Shown here: piece after piece, positions 23,044 through 28,775 of the stretch
Position numbering within the stretch: position 1 is the first letter of the stretch
How the letters are laid out: every line of letters starts with the position of its first letter
IMG/VR virus record: IMGVR_UViG_3300049847_000387
Span: 1 to 39,493 of that record
Direction: 5' to 3' (one strand)
From: a virus
Length of the DNA stretch: 39,493 nucleotides
Notes under the pieces: generated by a model
Told to the model about the DNA's origin: nothing
The model's database searches: none
Seen by the model: only the letters and a program-made list of their open reading frames with translations
Program-made: the position numbers and the translations under genes

Positions 23044-23094
23044 TTTAACTTTTTTTTCTCGTGCTACTTATAAAATCAGCACCAGCCTGAATCT

Positions 23095-23550
23095 ATGCTC
23101 ACATTACCTGAGTTGGGTTTAATAACGAAAGCTACACTTACTATGGACAATTTAAACAAATCATACTGGACTACTAATAAAGAACACCATGCACACATGG
23201 CAATGCGTCAAAAACAAAATAAAGCTCGTGCTAGTAAAGCCGAAGACTGGTTTTTCGACAAGTTAAGAGGTAATAAGTATTCATGGACAAAGCAAGCTAG
23301 GTGGGGCTTTAGAATATTTGACTTTTGGTGTCACGAATTGGGTGTTGCTATCGAAGTTGACGGTAAAGAACACGACCACTTTAAAGACTCAATGAAGGAT
23401 AACAGTGTTTGGAAGCGAACTCGTATAGTTGTCATACGAGTTAGAAATTTTAACGAAGAAGATGCTACTAGTGCTATAAATAAAATTTATACTATTGAAT
23501 CTTGGAACGAACGAAGGCTTAAAGACGGTTTAAAACAAATAACAACTTAG
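23095..23550 (+). CDS. DUF559/Vsr-like PD-(D/E)XK endonuclease
   Basis: 151 aa from ATG 23095, with alternative ATGs at 23143 and further in, and no clear ribosome binding site for any. The fold signature is clear: SKAEDWFFDKL (helix Glu), RWGFRIFDFWC (Asp of the PD motif), GVAIEVDGKEHD (the E-x-D-G-x-x-H core), and KRTRIVVIRVRNFN closing strand. These occur in DUF559 and very-short-patch-repair-like nucleases. It could be a free-standing homing-type nuclease or a DNA-processing enzyme. It is the only full plus-strand gene in a mostly minus block, an isolation typical of inserted mobile nucleases. Confidence 0.78.
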   Translation: MLTLPELGLITKATLTMDNLNKSYWTTNKEHHAHMAMRQKQNKARASKAEDWFFDKLRGNKYSWTKQARWGFRIFDFWCHELGVAIEVDGKEHDHFKDSMKDNSVWKRTRIVVIRVRNFNEEDATSAINKIYTIESWNERRLKDGLKQITT

Positions 23551-23552
23551 CA

Positions 23553-23885
23553 CTAATTCTTTTTTTTATAGTTACTAAGATTACCCGAAGCAATGAAATC
23601 ACTTAACTTATCAATATTATTAACAGTAGAAACGTGTTGTTCTTCTACAAGTAACTTAACAACAAATGTCTTAGAGCTACGTCGTCCATGTTGGTCAATG
23701 TGGTAAATACTTTCAATCATACTCATAAGTTCTTTATTTGTTGGCACTCTGGCGAACCATGATTCAAATGTTTCTAGTGCGCCTGTTTGTTTTAAATAAT
23801 CTTCAAAGGCTTCATTTAGTATCTCTTTCGGCATATTATCAAAGAGCCATTTTTTAAATTCGGGACTATCCATTGATGCTGTCAT
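23553..23885 (-). CDS. Hypothetical protein, minus
   Basis: 110 aa, helical and acidic, with a Lys-rich end (SNYKKKN). The start at 23885 overlaps the end of the upstream minus gene by 20 bases and follows GAGGTTACCAA. Its stop is 3 bases from the stop of the convergent nuclease gene, and I see no terminator between them, so antisense transcription over the nuclease gene is expected. The middle contains HIDQHGRRSSKTFVVKLLVE. No family is recognised. Confidence 0.65.
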   Translation of the reverse strand: MTASMDSPEFKKWLFDNMPKEILNEAFEDYLKQTGALETFESWFARVPTNKELMSMIESIYHIDQHGRRSSKTFVVKLLVEEQHVSTVNNIDKLSDFIASGNLSNYKKKN

Positions 23886-24156
23886 TTGGTAACCTCATAG
23901 CGTATTTATGATTTGATAATTTTTGGATGTTGTTTTTAGATTTGTCGAGCCACTCTTTGCTGTGCCCAAAGTCTTCTTCTATTATCGGGCGCACACCTCG
24001 CAGCTCTTTACCAAGATAACGACCGTTTCGCCGCTGGCGCACACGCAGTGCTGTCTCTGAGCATTTATTTGAACAATAGGTATTCGCGCTTTTTATGGCA
24101 ACAAAATACTTGCCACACCATTTACAGGCACGATTTTCTATTGAAGAAACGTCCAT
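23866..24156 (-). CDS. Small zinc-finger protein, minus
   Basis: 96 aa. A Cys4 motif near the N-terminus (CKWCGKYF, then YCSNKC) is followed by a basic region (ETALRVRQRRNGRYLGKELRG), a pattern common in phage DNA-binding zinc fingers that often accompany HNH nucleases or act as regulators. The ATG at 24156 begins only 6 bases after the -10-like TACGAT of late promoter copy 7, so its message may be leaderless. Function beyond nucleic-acid binding is unknown. Confidence 0.68.
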   Translation of the reverse strand: MDVSSIENRACKWCGKYFVAIKSANTYCSNKCSETALRVRQRRNGRYLGKELRGVRPIIEEDFGHSKEWLDKSKNNIQKLSNHKYAMRLPNDSING

Positions 24157-24191
24157 ACTTTAATCGTATACGAAAAAAGCCACCTGCATTG
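24156..24191 (-). promoter_or_regulatory. Putative phage late promoter, copy 7 (minus, weakest match)
   Basis: On the minus strand, CAATGC (24191-24186), a 17-bp spacer, then TACGATTAAAGTA (24168-24156). The -35-like part lacks the TAAT of other copies, but the -10 and downstream core match well. It overlaps the hairpin of the terminator at 24205-24173. The expected start of transcription is at or next to the ATG. Confidence 0.45.
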
Positions 24192-24283
24192 CTGTAAGTG
24201 GCTTTCGTCGTTTGAACAAATCCCAAAGATAGTTCTAGTGCAGAGAGAGAAAACGAACAGTGGAGCACGCTTGTTCCCTGCAC
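24172..24283 (-). ncRNA. Candidate small RNA 3
   Basis: About 110 nt on the minus strand, between the promoter at 24319-24290 and the terminator at 24205-24173. It can form a long hairpin, GTGCAG with CTGCAC enclosing GAACA with TGTTC. No ORF with a ribosome binding site fits. It also contains a CGAACA copy (24254-24259). It is divergent from the early operon starting at 24401. Confidence 0.4.
24173..24205 (-). terminator. Intrinsic terminator (minus) at the end of candidate small RNA 3
   Basis: AAAGCCAC (24176-24183) pairs with GTGGCTTT (24198-24205) around a 14-base loop. On the minus strand the hairpin is followed by TTTTTT. It stands between the divergent promoter region and the minus-strand gene at 24156. 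Confidence 0.78.
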
Positions 24284-24289
24284 ATTTAG

Positions 24290-24319
24290 ATTTTAACACA
24301 AGTATATATATTTTGTCAC
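24290..24319 (-). promoter_or_regulatory. Housekeeping-like promoter (minus) of candidate small RNA 3
   Basis: On the minus strand, GTGACA (24319-24314), an 18-bp spacer and TAAAAT (24295-24290). One mismatch in the -35 and one-base-long spacing make it weaker than the other promoters here. It faces away from the strong plus promoter at 24338. Confidence 0.5.
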
Positions 24320-24337
24320 TATAACGAACAAAAACCG

Positions 24338-24366
24338 TTGACATGCTAAAATGAATGGCGTATAAT
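24338..24366 (+). promoter_or_regulatory. Housekeeping-type promoter of the early/recombination operon, with abutting 13-bp motif
   Basis: TTGACA (24338-24343), a 17-bp spacer and TATAAT (24361-24366). The motif CGAACAAAAACCG at 24325-24337 touches the -35. The leader, with AGGTATCATTAAG and AAGGAGCACGCAAG before ATG 24401, closely parallels the minus-strand unit at 21728-21660, so the two are probably co-regulated. Confidence 0.85.
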
Positions 24367-24400
24367 TAGAGGTATCATTAAGCGATAAGGAGCACGCAAG

Positions 24401-24628
24401 ATGACACTAGAACAAACAATACAAACCAACTTTCCAAAAGCTACACAGTGTGCCGCTAACGGTAAGCATATTGGTGCGCCAGTCGTCTCATACGATTATG
24501 AATTAGACGATGATCGGGCACACCTTATGCGCTTTGACCGCTGCGGTAACTGCAATATGCCTTTGACAAGTGGCGAGTATGTTACCTTTAGTGAACAAGA
24601 ATTGCTCCGCGCACAAAACGTAATCTAA
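24401..24628 (+). CDS. Hypothetical Cys-containing protein, first gene of early operon
   Basis: 75 aa, acidic, with CAANGKHIG and a later RCGNCNMPL, which together could coordinate a metal. The strong ribosome binding site AAGGAGCACGCAAG and its location right after the best promoter in this phage mean it should be made early and in quantity. No family is recognised. It could be a host-takeover protein or a small regulator. Confidence 0.7.
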   Translation: MTLEQTIQTNFPKATQCAANGKHIGAPVVSYDYELDDDRAHLMRFDRCGNCNMPLTSGEYVTFSEQELLRAQNVI

Positions 24629-24650
24629 CATAGGAAGGAATAAGAAAACT

Positions 24651-25235
24651 ATGTCAACAATATATCAACAGCTGCGTGATGCTCAAATCGAGCTGAAGGC
24701 ACCTAAAACTGAGACAGGGCGATTTGGCAAAAGTCGTTCTGCCGAAGCTATACTTGAGGCTGCAAAACCAGTCTTAGCTAAACATAAACTTGTATTAGTC
24801 GTGACCGACGAAGTTGTGCTTATCGGCGACCGACACTATGTCAAAGCCACTGCTGCCGTATATGACGACGAAGGTGCAACAATAAGCGCAACCGCACTAG
24901 CATGGGAAGGTCAAATCGACAAAGGGCTAGATGCCAGCCAAGTGACAGGTAAAACCAGCTCATACGCTCGTAAATATGCTATGGGCGGATTACTTGCCAT
25001 AGACGACGCTAAAGATGCTGATACTTATACAGAAGCATCTTCGCCAACACCAGCTCAAACAGCAACAACACTTGGCGCAGCCAAAAACAAACTTAACAAA
25101 GCATTTGAGTTTTTTGGTCATATAACGCCAGAAGCAAAACAAGCTGTGCTTGATACCGTATTAGGTAAAACAACCGTTGAAACCGTAACTGAAGTAAACG
25201 AAGTGCTGCAAGCATTAGAAGATGGATTAGTATAA
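24651..25235 (+). CDS. erf: ERF-family single-strand annealing protein
   Basis: 194 aa. The N-terminal 130 residues match the Erf family: IYQQLRDAQIELKAPKTE, AILEAAKPVLAKHKLVL and the diagnostic SSYARKYAMGGLLAIDD followed by AKDAD. Erf anneals complementary single strands for phage recombination, circularisation and repair. After a Ser/Thr/Pro linker a short helical C-terminal domain follows. Co-encoded downstream are NinB-like and HNH proteins, a recombination set. The start follows TAGGAAGGAATAAGAAAACT. Confidence 0.9.
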   Translation: MSTIYQQLRDAQIELKAPKTETGRFGKSRSAEAILEAAKPVLAKHKLVLVVTDEVVLIGDRHYVKATAAVYDDEGATISATALAWEGQIDKGLDASQVTGKTSSYARKYAMGGLLAIDDAKDADTYTEASSPTPAQTATTLGAAKNKLNKAFEFFGHITPEAKQAVLDTVLGKTTVETVTEVNEVLQALEDGLV

Positions 25236-25360
25236 TGAGCCGCGAACAAGATGAATTGAATGATGAACTTTGGACAACTGTCGATGATGTGAGTCCTGCA
25301 CAGCGAGCCTACGAAGAAACTTTACCAGAACCTAAACCAACAGAAGGGAAACCATTTTAA
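25235..25360 (+). CDS. Small acidic protein, 41 aa
   Basis: ATG at 25235 overlaps the erf stop (TAATG), and its own stop overlaps the next start in the same way (25358-25362). The product (MSREQDELNDELW and a C-terminus TEGKPF) is strongly acidic and Pro-rich at the end, resembling the acidic tails that attach to single-stranded-DNA-binding partners. The perfect double coupling makes it likely to be translated. No family is known to me. Confidence 0.68.
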   Translation: MSREQDELNDELWTTVDDVSPAQRAYEETLPEPKPTEGKPF

Positions 25361-25782
25361 TGATAAAAGCTATTAACAAAGTCACAGGCGAGGTTATCAA
25401 CCTACCAACTAGAACATTTGACGACATCGTAAGCGCATGGCAGTTTGCCAGCGCCTATGAAAAAACAGCTAAAGAGCTAAAAAACCAACTCAAATTGCAA
25501 GTGCCTATTTACATAAACAGCAATGGACTTAGCGATGAGTGGCATGGTCAAGCTTTCCGTATGAGCAACGTGCAGCGCATGACATACGATAAAACTGTGC
25601 TGCGCGACAATGTAGACGAAGACACGTTTGACACGCTTACAATCGTCGATAAGAGCTTAACAGACACATATTTAAAAGAAAACCTTGAAAGCTTGGGCGA
25701 GCGCAGCACCATTATACGCAGCGCTATGATACCACTTGGAAAGCCGTATACAGTTATTAAGTTAGAGAAGCTTACGAGATAA
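25360..25782 (+). CDS. Hypothetical recombination-operon protein
   Basis: 140 aa. MIKAINKVTGEVINLP opens the protein; a helix (AWQFASAYEKTAKELKNQLK) and a mixed C-terminal half (GERSTIIRSAMIPLGKPYTV) follow. It overlaps its neighbours by one base on both sides, so it is an integral part of the erf-ninB operon. Similar-looking helical proteins beside annealing proteins often act in DNA metabolism, but no motif here proves a function. Confidence 0.65.
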   Translation: MIKAINKVTGEVINLPTRTFDDIVSAWQFASAYEKTAKELKNQLKLQVPIYINSNGLSDEWHGQAFRMSNVQRMTYDKTVLRDNVDEDTFDTLTIVDKSLTDTYLKENLESLGERSTIIRSAMIPLGKPYTVIKLEKLTR

Positions 25783-26201
25783 TGAAATACAACACTGCTG
25801 GATTAGCCGAAAAGGTTGCAGCAATTACCTACTTTCATGAGTTGGTAAACAAAAATGCAATTATAGAAGTAAAAAAGATTAGTCCAAAGCGTTCTATAAA
25901 TCAAAATAGTTACCTTCATTTAATCATCAGTGCTTTTGGCAACCACTTTGGCTATACACTCGAAGAGGCAAAGCAAGTGTATAAAAACCTTAATGCAAAT
26001 ATATACTTCTATGAAAAGAACGGCATAAGGTTCTGCCGAAGCAGCGCCGATCTAAGTGTCGATGAAATGACTGCATCTATAGAAAAGTTCCGCGAAGAGT
26101 CAGCTGGCGCAGGCTGCCCACTGCCAACCGCAGTAGATCAAGGCTGGTTACGCTCAATAGAAAATGACATCGAACATACTAAATATAATTTAAGGGGGTA
26201 A
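25782..26201 (+). CDS. NinB-like recombination protein
   Basis: 139 aa. The pattern KKISPKRSINQNSYLHLIIS, followed by GYTLEEAKQVYKNL, RFCRSSADLSVDEMTASIEK and an LPTA ending, matches the NinB/orf family of lambda-like phages, which loads recombinases onto ssDNA and can substitute for RecFOR functions. In many phages it lies next to a single-strand annealing protein, as here (erf two genes upstream). The one-base overlap upstream indicates co-translation. Confidence 0.78.
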   Translation: MKYNTAGLAEKVAAITYFHELVNKNAIIEVKKISPKRSINQNSYLHLIISAFGNHFGYTLEEAKQVYKNLNANIYFYEKNGIRFCRSSADLSVDEMTASIEKFREESAGAGCPLPTAVDQGWLRSIENDIEHTKYNLRG

Positions 26202-26202
26202 T

Positions 26203-26457
26203 ATGGAACCATCACAATTTCAAATCACTAAGGTAGCACAGACAACAAGCAAATATACGCATAAACCAGTTTACATGGTGTTCTTTAAAGCCGACGATGG
26301 CAAGAGCTACAAAACGTGGCTTGACCCAAACAACGGCAACTATAAGCGCTGGCAAAACCTTATGGGTGTTGGCAATGTGCTTATTGGCATAAATCTAAAG
26401 GGAAACGGCAACCTAGTTGATGCTGATAGCTTTCCACGATTGGTAACGGTAACATAA
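26203..26457 (+). CDS. Hypothetical OB-like small protein
   Basis: 84 aa, mainly beta-predicted: FQITKVAQTTSKYTHKPVYM, then VFFKADDGKSYKTWLDP and MGVGNVLIGINLKG. The strand order and aromatic/basic residues are compatible with an OB-fold nucleic-acid binder, but I do not recognise a named family. It starts 1 base after the NinB-like gene, with AAGGGGGTAATATGG ahead, and shares a TAATG overlap with the next gene. The context suggests DNA metabolism. Confidence 0.58.
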   Translation: MEPSQFQITKVAQTTSKYTHKPVYMVFFKADDGKSYKTWLDPNNGNYKRWQNLMGVGNVLIGINLKGNGNLVDADSFPRLVTVT

Positions 26458-26792
26458 TGAAATGTGAAACTGGTTGCCCAAATACCGACATATGCGAACA
26501 TGGCTATTGCACACCACACCAATACAGCTATTGTCGATGCGTTACTAAAGACGATGCGTATCGCAAGAGCAGGGAATTGCCAAAAATTCAAGATGATTTA
26601 ATGTTTCAAATACAAAATATCATTACTGATTATATACACTATAGCGACGACGATCTATTCTTCTTAGCACGCGCCATAGTCGCTAAAATTAAAGATTTAG
26701 AAAAAATAGCCTATCATCAAGGCTTTGGCGACGGACAGGAGCATGTGCAAGAGCTAAATAATTATATGCCTAAAAGTAGCATTCCTGATTGA
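26457..26792 (+). CDS. Cys-rich small protein
   Basis: 111 aa. The N-terminal 40 residues hold seven Cys and two His (CETGCPNTDIC, then CTPHQYSYCRC), a likely zinc-binding module. The rest is helical and acidic, ending in HVQELNNYMPKSS. It lies in the erf operon with TAATG coupling upstream. The role is unknown; a DNA- or protein-binding adaptor is the simplest guess. Confidence 0.65.
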   Translation: MKCETGCPNTDICEHGYCTPHQYSYCRCVTKDDAYRKSRELPKIQDDLMFQIQNIITDYIHYSDDDLFFLARAIVAKIKDLEKIAYHQGFGDGQEHVQELNNYMPKSSIPD

Positions 26793-26807
26793 AAGGGGAA
26801 TAACAAT

Positions 26808-27080
26808 ATGAGCGAACCCGAAGAATTGCAAGATAATATTGGTTGGTGGGGAACGCCGCTAAACCCAGATACCAAAGAAGGAATAATAGTCTGGTCTATG
26901 CGTGACTTTAAAAACCCATGCCCAAAAGTAGGCAGTGTGATTGTAGATAAAAAAGGCAACAGATACTTTGGCTTTAAAGTAATAAGTATAGCTGACACGC
27001 ATCTTGGTGGCTCAGATTACTACTTAACAGTTACTCCTGATGGTCGTGAGTATTTTCCAGAGGTAAACCATGAACAATAA
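26808..27080 (+). CDS. Hypothetical protein
   Basis: 90 aa, rich in Trp/Gly/Pro at the N-terminus (IGWWGTPLNPDTKEG) followed by a beta-rich region (GSVIVDKKGNRYFGFKVISI). The fold may be a small barrel, but no family is recognised. The ribosome binding site AAAGGGGAATAACAAT is strong. It overlaps the next gene by 11 bases, so the two are coupled. Confidence 0.65.
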   Translation: MSEPEELQDNIGWWGTPLNPDTKEGIIVWSMRDFKNPCPKVGSVIVDKKGNRYFGFKVISIADTHLGGSDYYLTVTPDGREYFPEVNHEQ

Positions 27081-27303
27081 ACCAACAGACGGTTCTGATA
27101 CAAACGAGCTAGAACAACTTAGGACAATACTATGGGACTTAGCAGCTAATGCAATTTTCCCGCCAACTAACGGCGATATTATAGATACAGCTTTTAATAA
27201 AATAAACCAGTTAATCGCCACAAAAGAAGCAGAAGCCTACGAAAGAGGTTATGCAGATAAATCTATTTGGGTAGAAAATAGGTTAAAGGAAATTATTAAA
27301 TGA
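27070..27303 (+). CDS. Hypothetical helical protein
   Basis: 77 aa, helical throughout with the pattern FNKINQLIATKEAEAYERGY, seen in several small phage proteins of unknown role. It overlaps the previous gene by 11 bases and the next 26-aa ORF by 4 (ATGA). No metal ligands or membrane segments are visible. Confidence 0.62.
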   Translation: MNNKPTDGSDTNELEQLRTILWDLAANAIFPPTNGDIIDTAFNKINQLIATKEAEAYERGYADKSIWVENRLKEIIK

Positions 27304-27380
27304 TAGTCAAACAAATTAAGCATTACGATGGTCAAATAAAGTGGTTTACTTACCTGCCGACCTTACCTATAAAAAAATGA
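27300..27380 (+). CDS. Small ORF, 26 aa
   Basis: ATG at 27300 overlaps the previous stop (ATGA), and its TGA at 27378-27380 overlaps the ATG of the HNH gene (ATGA). The peptide is MIVKQIKHYDGQIKW then TYLPTLPIKK, basic and aromatic. The double coupling suggests that at least one function is to carry ribosomes onto the HNH gene. It might also be an independent micro-protein. Confidence 0.5.
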   Translation: MIVKQIKHYDGQIKWFTYLPTLPIKK

Positions 27381-27709
27381 GTAGATCATGTGTTGTTTGT
27401 GGTAAGCGTGCATATTCAGACTATTGTGTGCAACATAAGCCACGCACACCAATAAAGACATACAGGCAACTTAACAAAATTGGTAAAGTAGCACAGCGCA
27501 CTAATGCCGCAGTCGCAAAGTGGAAAAATACACAAAAGCCAAACCATCAAGGCTATTGGCAGTGCTACATCTGCGGTCGAATGATTGATTACCTTATAGC
27601 CGAACATGTTAAAAGCAAGGTGCGCCATCCTGAATTACGGACCGACCCAAACAACATGAAGCCTGTCTGTAATGAGTGCAATGCTGCCAAAGGCAGTAAA
27701 GATAATTAA
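27377..27709 (+). CDS. HNH endonuclease
   Basis: 110 aa from ATG 27377 (a longer GTG frame exists but is poorly supported). An N-terminal Cys4 site (CVVCG, then YCVQH) precedes the HNH domain: CYICG at 63-67, candidate catalytic His77 in IAEHVKSK, Asn92/93 in DPNNMKPVC and CNECNAAKG at 98-105. It cuts DNA with a metal cofactor. In many phages an HNH enzyme assists the terminase, but here it lies with the recombination genes, so it could act in recombination, host DNA attack, or homing. Confidence 0.85.
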   Translation: MSRSCVVCGKRAYSDYCVQHKPRTPIKTYRQLNKIGKVAQRTNAAVAKWKNTQKPNHQGYWQCYICGRMIDYLIAEHVKSKVRHPELRTDPNNMKPVCNECNAAKGSKDN

Positions 27710-27713
27710 GCAC

Positions 27714-27742
27714 TTGCAAATACGTTTCATGTTCGTTATAAT
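27714..27742 (+). promoter_or_regulatory. Housekeeping-type promoter with spacer motif (before the HTH gene)
   Basis: TTGCAA (27714-27719), a 17-bp spacer and TATAAT (27737-27742). The 13-bp motif lies in the spacer in reverse orientation (CGTTTCATGTTCG, 27723-27735). The predicted start of transcription coincides with the ATG at 27749. If the HTH protein binds this motif, it would repress itself. Confidence 0.7.
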
Positions 27743-27748
27743 ATAGAT

Positions 27749-27844
27749 ATGATAACAGCAGAAAACATCTTGAATAACGCACTTGCTATTCCGCAGATGC
27801 AATTTGAATTAACGAAAGGAAAAACTAATGCGCCGAAGTCGTGA
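27749..27844 (+). CDS. Small ORF, 31 aa, leaderless leader peptide candidate
   Basis: ATG at 27749 lies exactly where transcription from TATAAT (27737-27742) should begin, 6 bases on, and no ribosome binding site is possible. The frame runs 31 codons (MITAENILNNALAIPQMQF onwards) and overlaps the HTH gene start by 17 bases. If translated, it may couple to, or compete with, HTH gene translation. Confidence 0.4.
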   Translation: MITAENILNNALAIPQMQFELTKGKTNAPKS

Positions 27845-28100
27845 CGAACTAGCCAAAGACATAGACAAGATGATTGTCTTGCGTAATCAGAATAAGACAT
27901 ACCGACAGATCGCCACATTAATGGGCTATCGGTCAGCTGGCACAATATCAGATCTATTGCGTAGTCGCGGACACTTTAGCATGGTGCTTAACCAGCTAGA
28001 GATTAATTGGCTATTGCAAATGTTAAAAACATTGCCTGCCTCAAAAACTAAGGCAGACATTACGCGAAAATTAAAAAATATAAGGAGTAACGAAAAATGA
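27828..28100 (+). CDS. Small helix-turn-helix protein, putative regulator
   Basis: 90 aa with an HTH at about residues 23-48: NKTYRQIATLMGYRSAGTIS then DLLRSRG, with flanking basic helices. It lies behind its own promoter, which carries one copy of the 13-bp motif found at four other promoter regions, so it is the best candidate for the protein that reads that motif. The ribosome binding site GAAAGGAAAAACTA is good. The size is typical of phage Cro-like or response proteins, although the family could not be named. Confidence 0.7.
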   Translation: MRRSRDELAKDIDKMIVLRNQNKTYRQIATLMGYRSAGTISDLLRSRGHFSMVLNQLEINWLLQMLKTLPASKTKADITRKLKNIRSNEK

Positions 28101-28324
28101 CCTTTTTAAAAAACATTGCTGCAATAATTGTAATACTGGCTTTATCAGCTGGATTAACAATTGGTGTTCTTTGGGTTTTATATATGGTGTTTATAATCAG
28201 TTTGTTTTACATCGGTGCTATGTATTTTCTAATCGGTGCAGTATTTACTGGTATATTTACATGGTTTTCGTTAAAGGTATTTGATCGTAGAAAAGTTTAT
28301 TCAATAAGGGGGGCAAAAAAGTGA
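28097..28324 (+). CDS. Small multi-pass membrane protein
   Basis: 75 aa, with two long hydrophobic segments at about 5-28 and 29-60 (IIVILALSAGLTIGVLWVL, then IISLFYIGAMYFLIGAVF) and a basic C-terminus (FDRRKVYSIRGAKK). It starts with a 4-base overlap of the HTH gene stop and overlaps the next gene by 4. The early-operon location suggests a superinfection or membrane-remodelling role rather than lysis. Confidence 0.68.
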   Translation: MTFLKNIAAIIVILALSAGLTIGVLWVLYMVFIISLFYIGAMYFLIGAVFTGIFTWFSLKVFDRRKVYSIRGAKK

Positions 28325-28608
28325 ATATATATTTAAAAATAATCATTACACTTGCAGTTGCAATTACAAGTGGTTTTGGTTTGGCATATGTTGAAGGACA
28401 TCCAAATATCTTTCAACAAACAAACGGCAAAGTATACAATGAAGCAGTAGCATTAAGTTGCCCAAACCCAACAGATTATTTGCAAGCATACGATAAGGAA
28501 ACTGGCGCACCTGTCTGCAAACCTATGGGACAAACTGACCCAAGCCAAACAAATCATTACGAAACATATGATATTCCAGTCGTAACAGGGATAGTCGCAG
28601 GTAAATAA
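28321..28608 (+). CDS. Small exported protein
   Basis: 95 aa, GTG start at 28321. An N-terminal hydrophobic segment (IIITLAVAITSGFGLAYV, about 6-23) works as a signal anchor or cleavable signal; the rest is polar with two Cys (LSCPNPTDYLQ and PVCKPMG), perhaps a disulphide. It is translationally coupled to the membrane protein upstream by a GTGA overlap. It could sit in the host envelope to affect superinfection. Confidence 0.65.
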   Translation: MNIYLKIIITLAVAITSGFGLAYVEGHPNIFQQTNGKVYNEAVALSCPNPTDYLQAYDKETGAPVCKPMGQTDPSQTNHYETYDIPVVTGIVAGK

Positions 28609-28632
28609 ATAATAATTATAAAAAACTATTGC

Positions 28633-28716
28633 CGAACAAAAACGATTGTGCTTTAATGCAAATGTAGCCAAAAAATATGGGTAAAAATCAAATGGGTAAA
28701 ATGAACATACAATATA
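28633..28716 (+). promoter_or_regulatory. Control region upstream of groES
   Basis: It contains a near-match of the 13-bp motif, CGAACAAAAACGA (28633-28645), touching TTGTGC, and a direct repeat of ATGGGTAAAA (28677-28686 and 28692-28701, period 15). There is no good -10 at the right distance from TTGTGC, so the exact promoter is uncertain. TATAAT at 28715-28720 has no -35. Confidence 0.45.
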
Positions 28717-28720
28717 TAAT

Positions 28721-28765
28721 AGAGGACACCAACATTACCATTTGAGTTGGTGTTCTCTTCTTTTT
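28721..28765 (+). terminator. Strong hairpin with T tract just before groES (terminator or attenuator)
   Basis: AGAGGACACCAAC (28721-28733) pairs with GTTGGTGTTCTCT (28746-28758), 13 pairs with one G-U, and a T-rich stretch ends at 28765, directly before the groES ribosome binding site AGGAG (28766-28770). It either ends the early operon or regulates entry into groES. Confidence 0.75.
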
Positions 28766-28775
28766 AGGAGCAGAC

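Noticed and set aside
24138-24344. 68-aa minus ORF over the early promoter region
   Set aside because: It spans two promoters and a terminator, has no ribosome binding site and shows no motif. An RNA unit fits better.
28715-28720. TATAAT just before groES as a promoter -10
   Set aside because: The position 17 bases upstream reads ATGGGT, far from any -35 seen here, and the start of transcription would fall inside the hairpin. Left as uncertain.
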